Assembly: GCA_002350845.1 (NCBI GenBank)
Contig: DEFL01000079.1
Span: 2,339-17,550, forward strand
Length of the DNA: 15,212 bases
Direction: 5' to 3'
Source of the DNA: Christensenella sp. UBA2853
GTDB lineage: Bacteria; Bacillota; Clostridia; Christensenellales; Aristaeellaceae
This document shows, in pieces, positions 1 to 6,875 of this stretch; within the stretch, counting starts at the first letter, position 1; each line of letters begins with the position of its first letter. The translations under genes and the position numbers were made by a program. The notes below the pieces were generated by a model. The model ran no database searches. It was given only the letters and a program-made list of their open reading frames with translations, and had not been told where the DNA came from.

Positions 1-33
1 CCAGGGATTTTCTTAATGAAAGGTACACCAAAT

Positions 34-159
34 GTAACCGTCAAATAATCGGTGTAAAGTACACCAGTGAGTGAGCTTTATTTGCACTTTTCGCACTCAC
101 TACAAAAAGTGCGGAAAAAACCGCACTTCAAAGAGGCCACGCATTGGTGGTCATCGGCA
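34..159 (-). mobile_element. Possible outer end of the IS66 element, with nested inverted repeats
   Basis: This stretch follows the 3' end of the IS66 transposase remnant. IS66-family elements typically begin with GTAA and make 8-bp target duplications. A GTAACCG at 34-40 fits that outer end, with 26-33 as the candidate duplication copy. The partner end is missing, so neither the end nor the duplication can be confirmed. Two inverted repeats are visible: AGTGAGTG (66-73) with CACTCACT (94-101), and AAGTGCGG (107-114) with CCGCACTT (121-128) around an A6 loop. They could form hairpins at the end of the element. No coding capacity is credible here. Bases 1-33 show nothing recognisable. Confidence 0.3.
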
Positions 160-603
160 TCATTCTGCCTGCAGACAGGATTTTTCCTTTACTGGCGTTC
201 GAGGTCTTTCGTTGCCTGGCGGTGCTTTAGCCCTGACCATATTTCCATATTCAATGGACTCATACTTCCTGTATGCATCTGACCAGGGCATGAGATCCGC
301 CATGTATTCATTTCCCTTGTCATAGAGATGCTTTGGCATCTGGTCCATCAGATACTTTAAATAATAAGGATCAGCACTATTCGCTCTGGCTGTTTCAATC
401 AGAGAGACAATCGTCACCATAGCTTCAGCTCCTTTTAAAGAGAAACTGAACATGCTGTTGCGCCTAAAAAGCGAGATGGGCTTAACATGACGCTCAGCAC
501 TTCCATTGTCAGGAGGGATATTTCCATCTGACAGAAAGCCTCGCAGATTTTCTTCCTGGTTTAGAGCATAACTGACCGCGTCTTTTAACTTTTCACTTGT
601 CAA
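160..603 (-). pseudogene. IS66 family transposase, C-terminal remnant
   Basis: This is the C-terminal 147 residues or so of an IS66-type DDE transposase. The visible family signature is a DNGSAER motif at residues 32-38, which carries the last acidic residue (Glu37) of the DDE triad. It is followed by RRNSMFSFSLKGAEA and SLIETARANSADPYYLKYL, which match the IS66 C-terminal domain. Full IS66 transposases are about 500 residues, so the N-terminal helix-turn-helix, zinc-binding region and the two catalytic Asp residues are absent. The open frame starts from a TTG at 603, which is simply where the homologous sequence ends at the junction with the recombinase remnant, not a true start. The natural stop (TGA) is at 160-162. 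It cannot transpose on its own. Confidence 0.85.
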
Positions 604-922
604 AGGATTGCTATGAAGAAGAACAGGAGCGGCTTAAGACCGAGATCACCGTCATGGAGGAGCTGATCGACAAGCAGCGTGAGGACAGCGACAACTACGA
701 CCGCTTCGCCGCTTTGGTGGAAAAGTACGTAGACATTCCCGAACTGACCACCACCATCGTGAACGAATTCATCAAGAAGATCATCGTCCACGAAGCAGAC
801 AAATCCAGTGGCCTCCGCAGACAGTAGAGATAGTCTTCAACTATGTCGGTCAGATCGAAATCCCCATCCTGATCGAGCCGATTACCCTGGAAGCATACAT
901 AAAGCAAAGGAAAACCGCGTAA
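603..922 (+). pseudogene. Large serine recombinase, C-terminal remnant with frameshift
   Basis: The translation from about 603 (CYEEEQERLKTEI..., then TTTIVNEFIKKIIVHEADKS) matches the coiled-coil and C-terminal (DUF4368-type) end of large serine recombinases carried by Tn4451/TnpX-like transposons and conjugative elements of Clostridia. The catalytic serine domain and the DNA-binding recombinase domain are missing. After GLRRQ the frame meets a TAG at 825-827. The expected continuation (TVEIVFNYVGQIEIP..., ending KQRKTA) is found in another frame from 821 to the TAA at 920-922. Loss of one ACAG unit from an ACAGACAG would explain the shift, but this is inference. The piece is non-functional. 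Its 5' side is cut at the same place as the IS66 remnant. Confidence 0.8.
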
Positions 923-940
923 CCATATCGACTACGCGGT
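914..940 (+). terminator. Hairpin overlapping the recombinase stop codon
   Basis: ACCGCGTA (914-921) and TACGCGGT (933-940) form a perfect 8-bp stem with an 11-nt loop that includes the last base of the recombinase TAA. No U-tract follows (ATCCCC), so it is not a canonical intrinsic terminator. It may be a transcript-end structure, or a feature of the old mobile element's end. Confidence 0.35.
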
Positions 941-1011
941 ATCCCCAAGGATTAGTTCTTTATGAATGGAAACCCTTGTATTACAGACTTTTCAGACAGG
1001 GGTGGATGCTC

Positions 1012-1040
1012 TTGCAAAGCCTGAGTGGAGTCAATATAAT
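1012..1040 (+). promoter_or_regulatory. Sigma-A type promoter of the seven-gene operon
   Basis: TTGCAA (1012-1017), a 17-nt spacer and a consensus TATAAT (1035-1040) precede the first gene. Transcription would start near 1047, about 22 nt before the GTG at 1069, leaving room for the GGGAGGTG ribosome binding site at 1056-1063. The position of this promoter argues against the longer open frame that starts at 808, which runs through the recombinase remnant. Confidence 0.65.
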
Positions 1041-1068
1041 GGAAGTGTGTACACCGGGAGGTGACGAA

Positions 1069-2139
1069 GTGGCGAGAAGAGAGCAGTATATCTTTGCAAC
1101 AGAGTACAATAAGAAGCCACACCATATACTCCGGAAACTGCTGATTGCAATCCTGGCGATTGTACTCCTCGGGTTTCTGGTCAACGTTGTCTATAATTAC
1201 AATCTTGTTTATATACGTCAGCAGATCACCGTGGCCAATCTGCCGGATGATCTGGAACAGTTTTCCATCCTTCATCTAAGCGATCTCAACGGAAGAAAAG
1301 GCATGGGAAAGAGAATCTCCAGGGCGCTGGGAACGCGCATTTATTCATGCGTGGTGATGACCGGCGACATGATCGGCAGGGACGGCGATATCGAAGGCCT
1401 GCTGGAAGTGGTTGAGGCTCTGCCGAAGAATATCCCGATCCTGATGATTCCCGGAGACATGGATCCGGATTACCTCGATCCCATGGGGCATGCCGGGCTG
1501 ACCCCCTACGCCGACTGGGCGGAAAAACTGATCAAGGCCGGAGTGACGATCCTGGATGAGCCGTACCTGATGACGCGCGGGCGGAATGACCGCAGCAGAA
1601 TCTGGTTTATCCCTGAGGAACTCTATTCCATGGACCTGAAAGGCCTGGAAACAACGTATGCCGGCGTGCTCAGCCGTCTTCCTGAGGGCAGCCTGACTGC
1701 TGACCAGGCAGCGCAGAAGAGAGTCGCGGAATACCAGATCGCGAGGGCGAGAAGAATCCAGGAAACCGTCAGGACGATCGGAGCGGATGATATCCAGGTT
1801 GCGGTGGCACACTACCCGCTGACGGAAAGCCTGACCGAGACACTGATTGGTTGGAAAGAGACCACGGAAACGTTCTCGCTCAGGCGGGTCTCCCTGATCA
1901 TGGCCGGGCATTACTGTGCGGGCCAGTGGCGGATTCCCGGTGCAGGCGCACTCTATGTTCCCGAGCTTGGATGGTTCCCGGATGACGAGCTGATCGTGGG
2001 CAGACATTATATCGGGCGTATTCCCCAGTATATCTCCCCCGGTCTGGGGGCATCGGGAAGCTATCCCTACATGCCCTTCCGCCTATTCAACAATCCCTCT
2101 GTATCTTCACTGGAACTGACGCAGAAGCTGGTGCAATAA
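1069..2139 (+). CDS. Membrane-anchored metallophosphoesterase-like protein with altered metal ligands
   Basis: This 356-residue protein has an N-terminal membrane anchor (about residues 21-43, ILRKLLIAILAIVLLGFLVN) and an outward-facing calcineurin-like phosphoesterase domain of the YkuE/YaeI type. Motif positions are recognisable but changed. The usual D-x-H is SDLN (71-74). The GD motif is intact (TGDMIG, 98-103). The usual GNHD is GDMD (129-132). A histidine is kept in AHYP (247-250), and GHxH is GHYC (280-283). Several metal-binding histidines are therefore missing, so catalysis is uncertain. The GTG start at 1069 is chosen because GGGAGGTG sits 5 nt upstream and a good promoter sits just before it. 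The frame is open further upstream to 808, but that part overlaps the recombinase remnant. It is the first gene of an operon, 3 nt ahead of the MATE gene. Substrate unknown. Confidence 0.75.
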   Translation: MARREQYIFATEYNKKPHHILRKLLIAILAIVLLGFLVNVVYNYNLVYIRQQITVANLPDDLEQFSILHLSDLNGRKGMGKRISRALGTRIYSCVVMTGDMIGRDGDIEGLLEVVEALPKNIPILMIPGDMDPDYLDPMGHAGLTPYADWAEKLIKAGVTILDEPYLMTRGRNDRSRIWFIPEELYSMDLKGLETTYAGVLSRLPEGSLTADQAAQKRVAEYQIARARRIQETVRTIGADDIQVAVAHYPLTESLTETLIGWKETTETFSLRRVSLIMAGHYCAGQWRIPGAGALYVPELGWFPDDELIVGRHYIGRIPQYISPGLGASGSYPYMPFRLFNNPSVSSLELTQKLVQ

Positions 2140-2142
2140 GAT

Positions 2143-3525
2143 ATGAAACGATCACTCAAACAGAACAGGCGCTATGAGATGGATATGACCTCGGGAGCGC
2201 TGCTCCCGAAGATTCTGATCTTTTCAGGTCCTCTGATTCTCACCGGTATTCTTCAGCTGCTGTACAATGCGGCGGATGTGGTGGTGGTCGGCCGGTTTGC
2301 CGGTGCCACTTCCCTTGCTGCGGTCGGCTCAACCGGGTCTCTGATCAACCTGATCATCAACGTGTTCATGGGCCTGAGCGTCGGCACCAGCGTCATGGTG
2401 GCGAGGTACTATGGTGCAGGCGACGTGCGGATGGTTCAGGACACCGTGCATACATCCATTCTGGTCGCGCTTCTTTCAGGCATTGTTGTGGGCATCTTCG
2501 GCTTTGTCATGGCCAAGCCGATTCTCCGCCTGATGGACAGTCCGGACGATGTCATTGACCTCGCGGCCCTGTATGTCCGCATCTATTTCGTGGGCATGCC
2601 GTTCAATCTGCTGTACAATTTCGGTGCAGGCATTCTGCGGGCAGTCGGAGATACGAAGCGTCCGCTGTATTACCTGACAATTTCCGGCGCGGCAAATGTC
2701 ATTCTGAACCTGATCCTGGTGATTGTCTTCCATATGGGTGTGGCCGGTGTGGCGATTGCGACCGTGGTGTCCCAGGCCATCAGCATGGTGCTGGTGCTCC
2801 TGTGCCTGATCCGCACGCAGGGAATCATTCATCTGGATCTGAAAAAACTCCGCATTCGGAAATCTCCGCTGCTGGGCATCATGCAGGTGGGTCTGCCTGC
2901 CGGCCTGCAGGGAAGCCTCTTTTCCATTTCCAATGTGCTGATTCAGTCTTCGGTCAATTCCTTCCTGTCCACGGCCATGGCAGGCAATGCTGCCGCCAGT
3001 AATCTGGAAGGCTTTGTCTATACGGCCATGAACAGCATTTATCAGGCGGACCTGACCTTTGCAAGCCAGAATTACGGGGCCGGGAAGAAGGACCGCGTGA
3101 AAAGCGTGCTGTGGAACTGCCTTGGGACCGTTGTGGTGATCGGCCTGGGTCTCGGCCTGCTCTTTATGGCTTTTGACCGGACACTTCTGTCTGTCTACAA
3201 TCAGGACCCGGCGGTCATTGATTTCGGCGTGCTGAGAATGCATATCATTCTTCCGACCTATTTCCTGTGCGGCATGATGGACGTCATGGTCGGACAGCTC
3301 AGGGGTATCGGCTATTCCATTATGCCGATGATTGTCTCCCTGACCGGCGCATGCCTGTTCCGCATTGTATGGATCATGACAATTTTCTCCATGCCGCAGT
3401 TCCATACCCTGCAGATGCTGTATATTTCCTACCCCGTTTCATGGGGTCTGACTTTTGCCATTCATATGATCTGTTATCTGACGATTGCACGGAAAAAACT
3501 TCAGGATGGGAGAACAACGCTATGA
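2143..3525 (+). CDS. MATE family efflux transporter
   Basis: This 460-residue polytopic protein is a typical MATE-family Na+/H+-coupled exporter with about 12 predicted membrane segments. The N-terminus (YEMDMTSGALLPKILIFSGP at residues 11-30) and the following NAADVVVVGRFAGATSLAAVGS are characteristic, as is the paired two-bundle arrangement (GLPAGLQGSLFSISNVLIQS begins the second half). Its length matches the family. MATE proteins usually export cationic drugs, dyes or metabolites, but the substrate cannot be read from sequence. The ATG at 2143 lies 3 nt after the preceding stop and has only a weak Shine-Dalgarno, suggesting translational coupling. The 3' end overlaps the next gene in an ATGA at 3522-3525. 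Confidence 0.92.
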   Translation: MKRSLKQNRRYEMDMTSGALLPKILIFSGPLILTGILQLLYNAADVVVVGRFAGATSLAAVGSTGSLINLIINVFMGLSVGTSVMVARYYGAGDVRMVQDTVHTSILVALLSGIVVGIFGFVMAKPILRLMDSPDDVIDLAALYVRIYFVGMPFNLLYNFGAGILRAVGDTKRPLYYLTISGAANVILNLILVIVFHMGVAGVAIATVVSQAISMVLVLLCLIRTQGIIHLDLKKLRIRKSPLLGIMQVGLPAGLQGSLFSISNVLIQSSVNSFLSTAMAGNAAASNLEGFVYTAMNSIYQADLTFASQNYGAGKKDRVKSVLWNCLGTVVVIGLGLGLLFMAFDRTLLSVYNQDPAVIDFGVLRMHIILPTYFLCGMMDVMVGQLRGIGYSIMPMIVSLTGACLFRIVWIMTIFSMPQFHTLQMLYISYPVSWGLTFAIHMICYLTIARKKLQDGRTTL

Positions 3526-4379
3526 CAGTCAAACAAGCTGCGCAGCAGGCGCGGACCACATATAAGGGACATGTTTCAGAACTGTTTGATTTCCTGCTTC
3601 TTCAGGTGATTCTGCGTCTGATTCCGCTGACGCCGCTCCTGTTTCTTCTTACGCCGGGGCTGAAAATTTTGGCCCTTCTCTGTGTGCCCCTGTTCCTTCT
3701 GGTGGTGCCTTTTGTGAGAGAGAAAACCGCAGGCGCACTGCAGTCGGCCCTCGCAGGCGGAAGCATGAATTCCAGAGATTTTGTGAACATGGAAGGCTAC
3801 TGGAAATGTGTCTGGAACGGCCTGAAAAAAGGCGTCCTGTTCCTGCTCTGGGCCTCCCCTTTTATCGGTGTCACGATCTGGGGTTACCGCGTGCTGTTCG
3901 GAAACGCTGTCGTGGGGCAGACGGACGTATTCTCTGTGATTCTCGCCATCTCCAATCTGGGCGGCGGTGATCTGTTCCGCGGCATTGTGTATGCCATGCT
4001 GATCTATATGGCTACGCTGATTCCGTTCTGCTTTGGACTCGCCTTTCATTCCGGTGACCGGCATGCCCTTGCACTCGGAAACCGCGGCCTGGTGAAAGGT
4101 CACAGGAAGGGCATTCTGCTCGTCTGGCTGCGTTCCCTTGTGCCCTGCATTCCGTTTGCCGTCGTAGCCGGTGCCGCGCTGGGTCAGTACATGATGTCCG
4201 TGGCGAAGGCGCTCAACCAGATTTCAGGCAAGGGACTCTCCATTCCCATGCCGACAACGACCCTGCTGATCGTTCTTGCAGCGTTTGTGGTATTGCTGCT
4301 TCCGGTGATCCCGCTCAAGTCACTGTACACGGCGGCCATGGTCCGCGGAATCCGGGAGGAAGAGAAGCATGAGGCTTGA
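3522..4379 (+). CDS. Integral membrane protein of unknown function
   Basis: This 285-residue protein is not recognised. It has about six hydrophobic segments, near residues 21-43, 47-65, 103-126, 152-174, 197-224 and 246-268. A charged, mostly polar stretch with GGSMNSRDFVNMEGYWKC lies around 79-96. There is no signal peptide, no lipobox and no catalytic motif I can name. The longer open frame to 3267 is only an alternative frame of the MATE gene. The ATG at 3522 is chosen because it overlaps the MATE stop (ATGA) and has GGGAG at 3508-3512. Its 3' end overlaps the rsuA-like gene by 11 nt. Tight coupling on both sides suggests stoichiometric expression with the MATE protein and the rRNA-modifying enzymes. 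A role as a membrane partner is only a guess. Confidence 0.8.
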   Translation: MTVKQAAQQARTTYKGHVSELFDFLLLQVILRLIPLTPLLFLLTPGLKILALLCVPLFLLVVPFVREKTAGALQSALAGGSMNSRDFVNMEGYWKCVWNGLKKGVLFLLWASPFIGVTIWGYRVLFGNAVVGQTDVFSVILAISNLGGGDLFRGIVYAMLIYMATLIPFCFGLAFHSGDRHALALGNRGLVKGHRKGILLVWLRSLVPCIPFAVVAGAALGQYMMSVAKALNQISGKGLSIPMPTTTLLIVLAAFVVLLLPVIPLKSLYTAAMVRGIREEEKHEA

Positions 4380-5085
4380 CCGAAGACTGTGCGAACTGGC
4401 CTTCGGCACGCGCAAGGAAGTCCAGGCGCTGATCCGTCAGGGACTGGTCACGGTCGGCGGACAGACGGTCCGCGATCCCGGTCAGCACACAGACGACGCG
4501 GCGGTGATCACGGTGAAGGGGACTGCGGTGGATACGCGGCGGATCCGTCACCTGATCATGAATAAACCCGCCGGAGTGCTCACAGCGGCCAGGGATGCCA
4601 GGCAGCAGACGGTCATGGATCTTCTGCCGCCGGTTTATGGAACGCTTTCCTGCATGCCGGTGGGCCGCCTCGACCGGGATACGACAGGACTTCTGTTCTT
4701 TACGTCGGACGGTGAACTCAATCACCGCCTGCTCTCCCCTCAGCGCCATGTGGATAAAACCTACCGCGCGCAGGTGGATGCAGACCTGACGCAGGAGGAC
4801 GTGGAGCGGTTTGCTCAGGGAATGGACCTGGGGGACTTTGTCACAGAAACGGCAGAACTGGTTCTGGAAGGTCCGCGCACAGGGCTTGTGACCATCCATG
4901 AAGGAAAGTTTCATCAGGTCAAAAGAATGTTTGAGGCGGTGGGAAAACAGGTGCTGTTGCTTGACCGCCTTTCCTTTGGGCCGCTGAAGCTGCCGAAGGA
5001 TCTGCCGCGCGGAACGTGGCGGGAACTGAACCGGGAAGAAATACAGAGCCTGTACCGGCAGGTCGGGATGGAGGAACCTGTTTGA
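4369..5085 (+). CDS. rsuA: 16S rRNA pseudouridine synthase, RsuA/RluB/E/F family
   Basis: This 238-residue protein has an N-terminal S4 RNA-binding domain (residues 1-45, MRLDRRLCELAFGTRKEVQA) and a pseudouridine synthase domain. The family signature GRLDRDTTGLLFFTSDGELN spans 99-118 and contains the catalytic Asp102. The upstream MNKPAGVLTA (64-73) is also typical. RsuA converts U516 of 16S rRNA to pseudouridine, and length and architecture fit RsuA. Related members RluB, RluE and RluF act on 23S rRNA, so the exact target is inferred. A good GGGAGGA (4354-4360) lies 8 nt before the ATG. It overlaps the previous gene by 11 nt and the next by 4 nt, pairing it with a second rRNA-type modification enzyme. 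Confidence 0.9.
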   Translation: MRLDRRLCELAFGTRKEVQALIRQGLVTVGGQTVRDPGQHTDDAAVITVKGTAVDTRRIRHLIMNKPAGVLTAARDARQQTVMDLLPPVYGTLSCMPVGRLDRDTTGLLFFTSDGELNHRLLSPQRHVDKTYRAQVDADLTQEDVERFAQGMDLGDFVTETAELVLEGPRTGLVTIHEGKFHQVKRMFEAVGKQVLLLDRLSFGPLKLPKDLPRGTWRELNREEIQSLYRQVGMEEPV

Positions 5086-5678
5086 GCAATATGTACTATG
5101 AGCGGGAACCGCAGAGCGCATCCAGAGAGGTTGCCTGTGTGTTCTCCTACCATGGAAACCGCCTGACCTTTCAGACGGATGCAGGGGTGTTCTCCAAGGG
5201 TGAACTGGACCAGGGCACAAGGCTTCTGCTGGATGCACTGCCGGAGCTGACAGGAGAGGTGCTGGACCTCGGCTGCGGATGGGGTGCCATCGGGATTGCC
5301 GTGAAGAAGGCATTCCCGCAGACAGATGTCACCATGGTGGATGTCAATCTCAGAGCCCTGGGATTGTGCGAGAGAAATGCTGAAGCGAACGGTGTGGAAG
5401 TCACGTGTCTGGAGAGTGACGGCATGCATGCGCTGAGCGGAAGGCAGTTTGACGCTGTGATTACCAATCCCCCGATTCGTGCCGGAAAGCAGAAAGTCTA
5501 TGAGATGCTCTCCGGTGCTGCTGAGGCACTGAAAGAGGACGGAAGCCTGTACCTGGTGATCCGCAAGCAGCAGGGTGCAGAGAGCTGCATGCGCTTTTTG
5601 TCGGACTATTTTGAAACAGTGGAAAAACTGGACCGCTCTGCCGGATTCTGGGTGATCCGCGCGGCGGAAAGAAAATAA
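5082..5678 (+). CDS. YbxB/RsmC-type class I SAM-dependent methyltransferase
   Basis: The 198-residue protein matches the short Gram-positive RsmC-like family (B. subtilis YbxB): an N-terminal MSNMYYEREP-type start, FSYHGNRLTFQTDAGVFSKG (21-40), the SAM motif I LDLGCGWGAIG (61-71) and the NPPIRAGK motif IV (129-136). E. coli RsmC methylates G1207 of 16S rRNA but has an extra N-terminal domain absent here. The target in this organism is inferred. I chose the TTG at 5082: it gives the family's usual MSNxYY start, lies 7 nt after GGAGG (5070-5074) and overlaps the rsuA stop in TTGA. The ATG at 5091 is the alternative. The frame is open back to 5016, but that part overlaps rsuA. Confidence 0.87.
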   Translation: MSNMYYEREPQSASREVACVFSYHGNRLTFQTDAGVFSKGELDQGTRLLLDALPELTGEVLDLGCGWGAIGIAVKKAFPQTDVTMVDVNLRALGLCERNAEANGVEVTCLESDGMHALSGRQFDAVITNPPIRAGKQKVYEMLSGAAEALKEDGSLYLVIRKQQGAESCMRFLSDYFETVEKLDRSAGFWVIRAAERK

Positions 5679-5696
5679 TCGCGGAGGGAAAACAGT

Positions 5697-6860
5697 ATGC
5701 TGGATGAACGCTTTTTTGATGAGGGCCTGAACCGGGTCGGTTCTGACTGTATCAAATGGGATGCCTGCCGGCGTGAACACGGGGAAAATACTCTGCCCAT
5801 GTGGGTCGCCGATATGGATTTCAAGAGCCCGCCGGAAGTGACCCGCGCACTCATGGAGCGCGCACAGCATCCGACATACGGATATACCGAAGTGACCGCG
5901 GCAGACCATGAGGCACTCTGTGCTTTCTGGAAGCGCCGCCATGGGCTGGAAGTGGCGCATGAGGATATCGTCATGCTCCCCTGCGTGGTGACGGGCATGA
6001 AAATCGCACTGCAGGCGCTGACAGAGCCCGGCGATGCGGTGATCTATCAGCCGCCGGTGTACGGTCCGTTCTCCATGTCTGTGGAGAGTACCGGCCGCAC
6101 AGCGATGGAAGCCCCTCTGAAGAGAGACGAAAAAGGATACTATACCATGGACCTGGAGGCCGTGGAGCAGTGCTGCCGCAACGGGGCAAAGCTGATGCTG
6201 CTCTGTTCTCCGCATAACCCGGTCGGCCGGTGCTGGACAAAGGAAGAACTGACCGCGCTGGTGGACGTGCTCAGAAAATACGAAGTCATTCTGGTCAGCG
6301 ATGAGATCCATGCGGATTTCGTCTTTGCACCTTCTGTCTTTACGCCGGCGCTTGCGCTCGGGTATGACCGCACGGTGAGCCTGGCGGCCGCGAGCAAAAC
6401 GTTCAACCTTGCGGGCCTGCAGCAGTCCGTCTGCCTGTGCCCGAACGCAGAACTCAGGGAAAAACTGAATGCGACCGTCAACGCGACCGGTGTCACGACA
6501 GGCAACATTTTTGCTTTGACGGCGACAAGGGCAGCGTATCAGTATGGAGATGAATGGCTGGACGGGCTGATTGCCTATCTTGCCGGGAATATCCGTGAAA
6601 TGGAAGCATGCACGGCAGAACTTCTGCCCGGGGCCGTCCTCACGCCAATGGAGGCGACCTATCTGGCATGGCTGGATCTTCGCGCCTGGGGCCTGAGCAC
6701 GGAGGAAATCATGAAGCGCTGTGAGAAGACCGGCGTTGCGTTTACCGGAGGCACCTTCTTCTCAAAGGAACTCGGAGACGGTTTTGTGCGCGTGAACCTC
6801 GGCTGCCCGAGAAGAAATATCCGGGAAGCGATGAAACGGCTGCAGGCAGCACTGAACTGA
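5697..6860 (+). CDS. patB: MalY/PatB family PLP-dependent cystathionine beta-lyase (aminotransferase fold I)
   Basis: This 387-residue fold-type I PLP enzyme has the MalY/PatB signature. WVADMDFKSPPEV lies at about 36-48 and SPHNPVGRCW at 171-180, with Asn174 binding PLP. SDEIHADF is at 201-208, with Asp202 contacting the pyridine nitrogen. The Schiff-base lysine is Lys234 in AAASKTFNLAG. Family members cleave C-S bonds of cystathionine or cysteine, giving pyruvate, ammonia and a thiol. E. coli MalY also represses the maltose regulon by binding MalT, which has no visible counterpart here. GGAGGG (5683-5688) precedes the ATG. It follows the methyltransferase by 18 nt in the same operon. Its exact substrate cannot be fixed from sequence. 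Confidence 0.88.
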   Translation: MLDERFFDEGLNRVGSDCIKWDACRREHGENTLPMWVADMDFKSPPEVTRALMERAQHPTYGYTEVTAADHEALCAFWKRRHGLEVAHEDIVMLPCVVTGMKIALQALTEPGDAVIYQPPVYGPFSMSVESTGRTAMEAPLKRDEKGYYTMDLEAVEQCCRNGAKLMLLCSPHNPVGRCWTKEELTALVDVLRKYEVILVSDEIHADFVFAPSVFTPALALGYDRTVSLAAASKTFNLAGLQQSVCLCPNAELREKLNATVNATGVTTGNIFALTATRAAYQYGDEWLDGLIAYLAGNIREMEACTAELLPGAVLTPMEATYLAWLDLRAWGLSTEEIMKRCEKTGVAFTGGTFFSKELGDGFVRVNLGCPRRNIREAMKRLQAALN

Positions 6861-6875
6861 CAGGAGGGAGCGCGG

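Noticed and set aside
1..160. CRISPR-like or tRNA-like structure at the left edge
   Set aside because: The repeats here are short inverted pairs, not regularly spaced direct repeats, and no cloverleaf can be drawn. They fit an insertion-sequence end better.
67..325. Small plus-strand open frames at the left edge
   Set aside because: They run opposite to the IS66 remnant, have no credible ribosome binding site and resemble no protein.
808..1068. N-terminal extension of the metallophosphoesterase to a GTG at 808
   Set aside because: This part overlaps the recombinase remnant, the hairpin and the promoter at 1012-1040, and its translation is unlike a protein N-terminus. The GTG at 1069 has a proper ribosome binding site.
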